Assembly: GCF_004117855.1 (NCBI RefSeq) | Contig: NZ_QWBW01000041.1 | Coordinates: forward strand, 1-38,609 | Reading direction: 5' to 3' | Origin: Modicisalibacter coralii | GTDB lineage: Bacteria > Pseudomonadota > Gammaproteobacteria > Pseudomonadales > Halomonadaceae | DNA: 38,609 bases | Shown here: piece by piece, positions 32,705 to 38,609 of the stretch | Layout: every line of letters begins with the position of its first letter | Numbering within the stretch: position 1 is the first letter of the stretch | Notes under the pieces: generated by a model | What the model saw: only the letters and a program-made list of their open reading frames with translations | Told to the model about the DNA's origin: nothing | Databases searched by the model: none | Position numbers and translations under genes: made by a program

Positions 32705-33940
32705 ATGGCGAGACACGCGAAACACGATGGGGCGGCCGCGCTTCCCCTGCTTCAAGGCACACTGGCCCGTGCCGGGCTGGCGCTGGGCGCCTTGCTGCTC
32801 CTGTTGCCGGTCGTCGCCGCGCTGCTGGCCACGGGGCGCGTGCTGCTCGCCCTGGCGGCGGCGGTGCCGTTGGCGGTTGTCGTGGTCGGGGTGACGGCCG
32901 TCGTCCGCCGGGTCTGGCGGCGTCTGCCCGGTACCGGGCGTCAGCGGTTGAGTAGCGAGCTTGGCGTGGTGACCGCCGAGACCCTGCGCCGCCAGGGGCT
33001 GCTCGTCGACTCGACGGCCGAGCTTCTCCCGCTGTGGACGAGCGTCATCGAGGGCGGGCGCGGCAGCATGGAAGAGGCCGTCACCTCGTTGGCGCGTCAC
33101 TTCGATGCCATGCATCAGCAGCTCGACGTGGCGCTCAATGCCGGCGACGAAACCGACATGCAGGCCAAGCAGCACGCCCTGCAGGCGGTGACCGCCACCA
33201 CGCAGCAGGCGTTCGGGGAACTCTGGGCGTCACTGGACGCCTCCGCGGTGCGGGATGCCGAGACCCTGCAGTTGATCGGCGACCTGGCCGAACAGAACGC
33301 GGCCCTGGTGGGGCTGTCCGGGGAGATTCGTGACATCGCCCTGCAGATCAAGCTGCTGGCGCTCAACGCCGCCATCGAAGCGGCGAGAGCGGGCGCGGCG
33401 GGGCGCGGCTTCGCGGTGGTCGCCGGCGAGGTTCGTAACCTGGCGATCCGCTCCGCGGAGGCGGGCGATCAGGTGCACGATACCGTCGCCCGGGTCAACG
33501 GGCGTATCCAGACGGTCGTCGAGCAAGTCCAGCGCAACGTCGAACTGTCCCGCGAGTCCCGCGAGCACAACCAGCGCACCATCGGCGAGGCGACGCACAA
33601 CGTGACCCGCCGGGCCGAGAGCATGGCCGAGGATGCCCAGGCACTGATGCGCGTCAGATCGGACATCGAGGCCCAGGTCAACGAGGTCATCGTCAAGCTG
33701 CAATTCCAGGATCATCTCAGTCAGGTGCTGGACCACACCACCCAGGCGATGGACGACCTGGGCACGGCGCTGTGCCCGACCGTCGACGAACCGAGCGACG
33801 CGCTGGCGGCACGCCTGGCCAGTCTGCGCGAGCGCATGAGCCGGCGCGCGACCACCGATTTCGAACGCCGGGTCCTGACGACCGAGTCGGGCGCCCCGGA
33901 CGAGACCCAAGACACGGCAAGTGAACTGACTTTCTTCTGA
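32705..33940 (+). CDS. MCP-like protein with CheZ-like DxxxQ motif
   Basis: This 411-residue protein has two N-terminal membrane helices with almost no periplasmic part (about residues 20-65) and a long helical cytoplasmic domain resembling a methyl-accepting chemotaxis domain (tip [20 protein letters not shown] at 217-236). Two usually invariant parts of the tip differ: QTN is QIK (214-216) and the Glu of RAGE is Ala (231). Near the C terminus [13 protein letters not shown] holds D336 and Q340 in the same spacing as D143 and Q147 of E. coli CheZ (FQDLTGQVI), the catalytic pair of CheY-P phosphatase. The next gene is cheY, 13 bp away. ATG at 32705 is the best start. The CheZ-like role is inference. 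Confidence 0.85.
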   Translation: MARHAKHDGAAALPLLQGTLARAGLALGALLLLLPVVAALLATGRVLLALAAAVPLAVVVVGVTAVVRRVWRRLPGTGRQRLSSELGVVTAETLRRQGLLVDSTAELLPLWTSVIEGGRGSMEEAVTSLARHFDAMHQQLDVALNAGDETDMQAKQHALQAVTATTQQAFGELWASLDASAVRDAETLQLIGDLAEQNAALVGLSGEIRDIALQIKLLALNAAIEAARAGAAGRGFAVVAGEVRNLAIRSAEAGDQVHDTVARVNGRIQTVVEQVQRNVELSRESREHNQRTIGEATHNVTRRAESMAEDAQALMRVRSDIEAQVNEVIVKLQFQDHLSQVLDHTTQAMDDLGTALCPTVDEPSDALAARLASLRERMSRRATTDFERRVLTTESGAPDETQDTASELTFF

Positions 33941-33953
33941 GAGGGATGAACCC

Positions 33954-34316
33954 ATGAGCAAAACGATTCTGGTCGTCGACGATTCCGCTTCCGTGCGCCA
34001 GGTGGTGGGCATGGCGCTGCGCGGTGCCGGGCATTCGGTGATCGAGGCCGTCGACGGTCGCGATGCCCTGAACAAGCTCGATGGCGGCAAGCTCAACCTG
34101 GTGGTCTGCGACGTCAACATGCCCAACCTGGACGGTATCGGCTTCGTGCGTGAGCTCAAGCAGAAGCCGGCCTACCGCTTCACACCGGTGCTGATGCTGA
34201 CCACCGAGTCCGAGGAAGCCAAGAAGCAGGAAGGCAAGGCGGCCGGTGCCAAGGCCTGGCTGGTCAAGCCCTTCAAGCCCGACGTGCTGCTCGCGGCCGT
34301 GGCGAAACTGGCCTGA
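33954..34316 (+). CDS. cheY: CheY-like response regulator
   Basis: This 120-residue single-domain receiver has all active-site residues: D9 and D10 (ILVVDDSAS), phospho-acceptor D53 (VVCDVNMPNLDG), T83/T84 (MLTTES) and K105 (LVKPF). No output domain is attached, as in CheY. It should be phosphorylated by the CheA encoded two genes downstream, and the upstream MCP-like protein may help dephosphorylate it. ATG at 33954 follows GAGAGGGATG; it is 13 bp from the preceding gene. Whether it acts on the flagellar switch or elsewhere is not shown by the sequence. Confidence 0.93.
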   Translation: MSKTILVVDDSASVRQVVGMALRGAGHSVIEAVDGRDALNKLDGGKLNLVVCDVNMPNLDGIGFVRELKQKPAYRFTPVLMLTTESEEAKKQEGKAAGAKAWLVKPFKPDVLLAAVAKLA

Positions 34317-34329
34317 GGCGAGGTGCAGG

Positions 34330-34647
34330 GTGGAAGCACAGACGACGACCCCGCGTGACTGGCAGGCGCCGGCGGCGCTGACCATCTACGACGTCGCGGC
34401 GCTGGAGCGGGACATCGGATCGCTCGACCCGGCCGCCGGCGACTGGCGGGTGGACGTGAGCGCCGTCCGCGAACTGGATGGCGCCGGTATCCAGTGGCTG
34501 CTGGCGCTGCAGGCCCGGCTGGAAAGCATCGGCCGTCGCCTGACGCTGACCGGGGGCAACCCCCTGGTCAGCGAGTGTCTGGCGTGTCTGGGAGTCAGCC
34601 ATCGACTGGCGGCGCCCGGCGAGCCGTGTGAGGTGAGCGATGATTGA
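34330..34647 (+). CDS. STAS-domain protein of the chemosensory operon
   Basis: This 105-residue protein is a lone STAS domain, the fold of anti-sigma-factor antagonists: LTIYDVAALERDIGSL, WRVDVSAVRELDGAGIQWLLALQ, IGRRLTLTGGNPLVSECLACLG. In SpoIIAA-type proteins a Ser or Thr follows the Asp before AG (DSAG); here the position is Gly51 (LDGAG), so the usual phosphorylation site is missing. STAS proteins next to cheA are known in some chemosensory systems with unknown role. The start is GTG at 34330; it overlaps the cheA start by 8 bases, indicating coupling. Confidence 0.88.
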   Translation: MEAQTTTPRDWQAPAALTIYDVAALERDIGSLDPAAGDWRVDVSAVRELDGAGIQWLLALQARLESIGRRLTLTGGNPLVSECLACLGVSHRLAAPGEPCEVSDD

Positions 34648-36679
34648 TCCGGCAGCGGTCTTTCGCGACGAGGCCCACGAGCATCTCCAGGTGCTGGAGA
34701 CGGCCCTGCTCGAACTCGAGAGGCGGCCTGGCGACGCCAAACAGATCGTGCTGGCGTTTCGCGCCATGCACACCATCAAGGGGGCGGCGGGGATGGTGGG
34801 TTTCGACCACCTCTCGGCGTTCACGCATCACCTGGAAACCCTCTTCGACGAGGTCCGCAACGCGCGTCTCTCGCTCGGCCCCGAGGCGATCAGTCTGGTG
34901 CTGGAGTCCCGCGACCACATCGAGACGCTGCTGGTCGATCCCGAGCCCGACGCCGGGCAACTGGCCACCAGCGCACGGCTGCAGGCACGGTTCCTGGCGC
35001 TGATGGGCGAGGCTCGGGCGCAGCCCGCAGCGGCGGAGGCGGCCGTCGACGACGAGGGCCGGCCGACGGCCTATGCGCTGCGCATCGTGCCGTCCGCCGA
35101 GGCCTTTGCCGACGGCTTCGATCCATTACCGGTGCTGCGCGAGCTGAGTGGGCTCGGCGAGTGCCATGCCGTCACCACGCTGAGCGACGCGTTCGACCCC
35201 GACGCCTTCGACCCCGAGCGGTGCCATTTGACCAGCCGGGTGCTGCTGGTCACCGCTGCTCCCCGCGAGAGCCTGGATGACGTCTTCATCTTCGTCGCGG
35301 ACGACTGGCGGATCACCATCGAGGCGCTCGATGGCGAGGCGTTGGACGCGATGACCGAGCTCCTGGTCGCCGAGGGTGCCCTGTCGGCGGCGGCACGGGA
35401 GGCCCTGCGTGGCGCCCTGGCGGTGCCGGCGGTCGAATCCGGCGTGCCGGCGGCCGGGGCCCCGGCGCACGCGGGCGAGGGCGGCCCCGCGCCAGGCGCC
35501 AAGAGCCCGGCGCCGTCCAGCGAGCCGACCGTCAAGGTGCCGCAGGGCAAGCTGGACAGCCTGCTCGATCAGGTCGCCGAACTGGTGATTCTCCAGGCGC
35601 GGCTCGAACAACTCGGTCTCGAGCGCGAGGACGAGGCCCTCGACGAGCTGGCCGAGGAGATGGGCCGGTTGACCACCGGACTGCGCGATACCGCCTTCGA
35701 CATTCGCATGTTGCCGATCGGCTCGACGTTCGGCCGCTTCCGGCGCCTGGTGCGCGACCTGTCCCGGGAACTGGGCAAGGACGTGGTACTGGAAACCGAC
35801 GGCGCCGACACCGAGCTCGACAAGCTGATGCTCGATCGCCTGGGCGACCCGCTGGTGCATCTCCTGCGCAACAGTCTCGACCATGGCATCGAGTCTCCCG
35901 AGGCACGGGTGGCGGCCGGCAAGCCGGCGCGCGGCACGCTGCGGCTGGCCGCGGGGCACCAGCAGGGCCGGGTGATCATCACCCTCGGTGACGACGGTGC
36001 GGGGCTGGACGGTGCGCGCATTCTGGCCAAGGCCGTCGAGCAGGGCCTGGTACGCGCGGATACCCCGCTCGACGAGCACGAGATCCATCAGTTGATCTTC
36101 GAGCCGGGCTTCTCGACCGCCGCGCGGGTATCCGACGTCTCCGGCCGCGGCGTGGGCATGGACGTGGTCAAGAGCTCCATCGAGAGCCTGCAGGGCCGGG
36201 TGACCATCGACAGCCGGCCCGGCGAGGGCACCACGGTGCGCATCGAGCTGCCGATGACCCTGGCGATCATCGATGGATTGATGGTGGCGGTGGACGAGCG
36301 CCGTTACGTGGTACCGCTGAGCGTCGTCGAGGAGTGCATCGAGACCACCGGTGAAGCCGCCGGTCAGCGCGGTGGCGTGAGGCTGGTGGAGCACCGCGGG
36401 AGCCTCATGCCCTGCCTGCGGCTGCGCGAGCACTTCGCGGTGGCCGGTCCCGCGCCGGCCATCGAACAGAGTGTCGTCGTCAGGGTGGGCGAGGCGTTCC
36501 TCGGCCTGACGGTGGATGCGGTGATCGGTCATTTCCAGACCGTGATCAAGGGCCTGGGGCGACTCTATCAGGGGACACCGGGCGTCATGGGGGCAACCAT
36601 CATGGGGAACGGCGAGATCGCCATGATCCTGGATGTCGCGGAACTGTTTGCGGAGACCCGGCCTGACCGCGGTCGATGA
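34640..36679 (+). CDS. cheA: Chemotaxis histidine kinase CheA
   Basis: This 679-residue kinase has an N-terminal HPt domain with H44 ([12 protein letters not shown]), a middle region (about 135-230) like a CheY/CheB-binding or P2 module, a Pro/Ala linker (about 270-295), the dimerisation domain ([20 protein letters not shown]), the ATPase domain (N-box [13 protein letters not shown]1 DDGAGLD, G2 [11 protein letters not shown]) and a C-terminal CheW-like domain (about 540-675). The ATG at 34640 overlaps the STAS gene. It should phosphorylate the CheY in the same operon in response to the MCPs on both sides. Confidence 0.95.
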   Translation: MIDPAAVFRDEAHEHLQVLETALLELERRPGDAKQIVLAFRAMHTIKGAAGMVGFDHLSAFTHHLETLFDEVRNARLSLGPEAISLVLESRDHIETLLVDPEPDAGQLATSARLQARFLALMGEARAQPAAAEAAVDDEGRPTAYALRIVPSAEAFADGFDPLPVLRELSGLGECHAVTTLSDAFDPDAFDPERCHLTSRVLLVTAAPRESLDDVFIFVADDWRITIEALDGEALDAMTELLVAEGALSAAAREALRGALAVPAVESGVPAAGAPAHAGEGGPAPGAKSPAPSSEPTVKVPQGKLDSLLDQVAELVILQARLEQLGLEREDEALDELAEEMGRLTTGLRDTAFDIRMLPIGSTFGRFRRLVRDLSRELGKDVVLETDGADTELDKLMLDRLGDPLVHLLRNSLDHGIESPEARVAAGKPARGTLRLAAGHQQGRVIITLGDDGAGLDGARILAKAVEQGLVRADTPLDEHEIHQLIFEPGFSTAARVSDVSGRGVGMDVVKSSIESLQGRVTIDSRPGEGTTVRIELPMTLAIIDGLMVAVDERRYVVPLSVVEECIETTGEAAGQRGGVRLVEHRGSLMPCLRLREHFAVAGPAPAIEQSVVVRVGEAFLGLTVDAVIGHFQTVIKGLGRLYQGTPGVMGATIMGNGEIAMILDVAELFAETRPDRGR

Positions 36680-36704
36680 AGAATTCCAACGAAGGGCGAG
36701 CACG

Positions 36705-38399
36705 ATGAATCGCATCACCATCAAGACATTGCTGTATACCGGCTTTTTCGTACTACTGGCGCTGCTGGCCACGACCAGCTACATGGGGCTGCATGCCCTG
36801 GAGAGGGCCCAGCAGCGGCTCGACGACACGGTTCAAGGCCCGGCGCAGCAGGTCCGGCTGTCGGGCCAGATGCGTGCCTACCTGCTGGAAAAGGATCGTC
36901 TGGCCAAGAACTACGTGCTGGCCAAGACGCCGGCGCGCAAGGAGGCGGTGCTCGAGCAGCTCAAGGCGGCTCAGACCAGGCTCGAGACGTATCGCGATGA
37001 ACTCGCCGACCTGACGACCGACGACGGGGACCAGGCGATCAGTGCCTTCGATGCGGCCCACGCCGATTATCAGCGCTCGATCGACCGGGTGCTCGACATC
37101 GCCCGGCTCACCGAAGCGGCGGGGGCGACGCCGGAGGCGGTCATCGAGGCGACCCGTCAGGCCAACGCCCTCATGGAGTCCGAGACCAGCGTGGCGCTGG
37201 ACGAGGCCGAGTCGCGCCTGCGGCATGTGCGTGACATGAGTGATGCCGCCATGGCAGCGGCCACCGAGCAGGCGGCCCGCAATTACCAGACGGCCCGCAA
37301 CCAGTTGCTGACGATCCTGGGTGCGGCGCTGGTCATCGGGCTGCTCGTCGCCATCCTGGTGATCCGGCGCATCAACCTGGTGAGTCGCCTCGCCACGCAG
37401 ATCGGCGAGGGCAACCTCGACCAGCGTTTCGACGCCAGGGTCAGCGACAGCGATCTCTACGGCGTGCTGCGCAACATGAACGCCCGGTTGCGCGAGATCG
37501 TCAGCGACATCAAGGAGGCTTCCGGCAACGTGGCCGCGGGCAGCATGCAACTGAGCAGCACCGGCCAGCAGATCGCCCAGGGGGCCACCGAACAGGCGGC
37601 GTCGCTCGAGGAGGTCTCCTCGTCGATGGAGGAGATGAGCGCCAACGTCTCGCAGACCGCCGACAATGCCCGCCAGACCGAGCAGATCGCCCGTCAGGCG
37701 GCGCAGGACGCCCAGGCCTCGGGGGACGCGGTGCACCAGTCGGTATCGGCGATGCAGCACATCGCCGAGAAGATCGGCATCATCGAGGAGATCGCCCGGC
37801 AGACCAACCTGCTGGCGTTGAACGCGGCCATCGAGGCGGCACGTGCCGGCGAGCACGGCAAGGGCTTCACGGTGGTGGCCGCCGAGGTACGCAAGCTGGC
37901 CGAGCGCAGCCAGAAGGCCGCCGGCGAGATCGTCGAGCTGTCGCGCGACAGCCTGGGCGTCTCCGAGCGGGCGGGCGAGATGCTGGCCGCGCTGGTGCCC
38001 GGCATCCAGCGTACCTCGGAACTGGTTCAGGAAATCAGTGCCGCCTCCGTCGAACAGGACAAGGGCGCCGGCGAGATCAACAAGGCCCTGCAGCAGCTCG
38101 ATCAGGTGGTCCAGCAGTCCGCCGCCTCGGCCGAGGAAATGGCGGCGACTTCCGAGGAGCTCTCCGCTCAGGCCGAGCAGATGAACGCCACCATTGGCTT
38201 CTTCAGGATCGACGAGCGGGCGGCCACGACCACCAAGCGGCCGGCGAAGGCCGCCGACGAGTCGACCGGCAAGGCATCCGTGGCGGACCGGCAGGCGTCG
38301 AAAAGCCCGGTATCGCGCTCGGCGGCCCGGCAGCCGGCCCTGGCCGGGGACGGCGTGTCGATCGACCTGGACGGCGACGATGGCTTCGTCCGCTACTGA
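36705..38399 (+). CDS. Methyl-accepting chemotaxis protein
   Basis: This 564-residue transmembrane chemoreceptor has TM1 (about 8-28), a helical periplasmic ligand domain of four-helix-bundle type (about 30-200), TM2 (about 205-225), HAMP (about 226-280) and a classical signalling domain with canonical tip [28 protein letters not shown]. The Ala/Lys/Ser-rich tail ends in a short acidic motif [13 protein letters not shown], not the CheR-binding pentapeptide. ATG at 36705 follows GGGCGAG. It lies between cheA and cheW, so it should work with this CheA. Its ligand is unknown. Confidence 0.94.
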   Translation: MNRITIKTLLYTGFFVLLALLATTSYMGLHALERAQQRLDDTVQGPAQQVRLSGQMRAYLLEKDRLAKNYVLAKTPARKEAVLEQLKAAQTRLETYRDELADLTTDDGDQAISAFDAAHADYQRSIDRVLDIARLTEAAGATPEAVIEATRQANALMESETSVALDEAESRLRHVRDMSDAAMAAATEQAARNYQTARNQLLTILGAALVIGLLVAILVIRRINLVSRLATQIGEGNLDQRFDARVSDSDLYGVLRNMNARLREIVSDIKEASGNVAAGSMQLSSTGQQIAQGATEQAASLEEVSSSMEEMSANVSQTADNARQTEQIARQAAQDAQASGDAVHQSVSAMQHIAEKIGIIEEIARQTNLLALNAAIEAARAGEHGKGFTVVAAEVRKLAERSQKAAGEIVELSRDSLGVSERAGEMLAALVPGIQRTSELVQEISAASVEQDKGAGEINKALQQLDQVVQQSAASAEEMAATSEELSAQAEQMNATIGFFRIDERAATTTKRPAKAADESTGKASVADRQASKSPVSRSAARQPALAGDGVSIDLDGDDGFVRY

Positions 38400-38407
38400 G
38401 GTGTGCC

Positions 38408-38609
38408 ATGGAAACGCGTAACGACATGTCGCCGGCCGCGGGTGGTTTCCAGGTCCTGACCTTCGTGCTCGACGATGAAGGGTTCGGCGTGGAGATCCAC
38501 GACATCCAGGAGGTGATCGAGTACCGGGCGGTGACGCCGGTACCCCGCACCCCCGACTTCATGCTGGGCGTGATCAACCTGCGCGGCAAGGTGATACCGG
38601 TGGTCGATC
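38408..38609 (+). CDS. cheW: CheW coupling protein (partial)
   Basis: The first 67 codons are in the window. METRNDMSPAAGGFQVLTFVLDDEGFGVEIHDIQEVIEYRAVTPVPRTPDFMLGVINLRGKVIPVVD shows the CheW beta-barrel start with the GVINLRGKVIPVVD signature that contacts CheA and receptor tips. ATG at 38408 lies 8 bp after the MCP stop codon. The gene runs off the right edge. Confidence 0.93.
   Translation, partial: METRNDMSPAAGGFQVLTFVLDDEGFGVEIHDIQEVIEYRAVTPVPRTPDFMLGVINLRGKVIPVVD

Overview
The window looks like a chromosomal segment of a high-GC gammaproteobacterium, most likely Halomonas or a close relative (Halomonadaceae). This is inferred from very GC-rich coding sequence, the gene content (respiratory nitrate reductase with a fused NarK, NnrS, MprF with an AcvB-type partner, a CPA1 cation/proton antiporter, a phasin-like protein) and the hairpin-rich intergenic repeats. 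No database search was possible.

Layout. (1) 1-5254: a minus-strand iron-siderophore uptake cluster (TonB-dependent receptor, periplasmic binding protein, FecCD permease, start of a further gene), with a divergent LysR regulator and a palindrome-rich control region between. (2) 5255-7434: a phasin-like protein, an unknown 84-residue protein, a carboxymuconolactone-decarboxylase-like protein, a 141-bp palindrome and a SirB2-like membrane protein. (3) 7507-13865: minus-strand genes for an AcvB/VirJ-like lysyl-phosphatidylglycerol hydrolase, MprF, a histone-deacetylase-family hydrolase and a CPA1 antiporter. (4) 13866-28910: the anaerobic nitrate block. nnrS lies behind a perfect FNR-type box. 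narXL is on the minus strand, and narK-narG-narH-narJ-narI-ppiC run divergently behind a 7-2-7 NarL-type site and an FNR-like box. (5) 28911-29758: a gene-free stretch that I think is the most interesting part. It encodes, on the minus strand, a CsrB/RsmZ-like small RNA ending in a strong terminator. Upstream of it on the same strand is a 68-bp tandem array whose minus-strand transcript would fold into many hairpins with GGA in the loop, preceded by a GacA-box-like sequence. (6) 29759-32262: a ChaC-like gamma-glutamylcyclotransferase and an FtsH protease, minus strand. (7) 32263-38609: a chemosensory operon with a sigma-28-type promoter (MCP-like protein with a CheZ-like motif, CheY, STAS protein, CheA, MCP, CheW cut by the window edge).

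How the parts may work together. NarX-NarL senses nitrate and nitrite, and with an FNR/ANR-type regulator would switch on narKGHJI; NnrS would handle nitric oxide stress from the same metabolism. The Csr/Rsm-type RNA locus could connect global post-transcriptional control with these neighbours, because GGA-loop hairpins also occur in the repeat between narI and ppiC. Two copies of a roughly 95-bp cloverleaf-shaped repeat lie in opposite orientation on either side of narKGHJI, and base changes in their stems are compensated.
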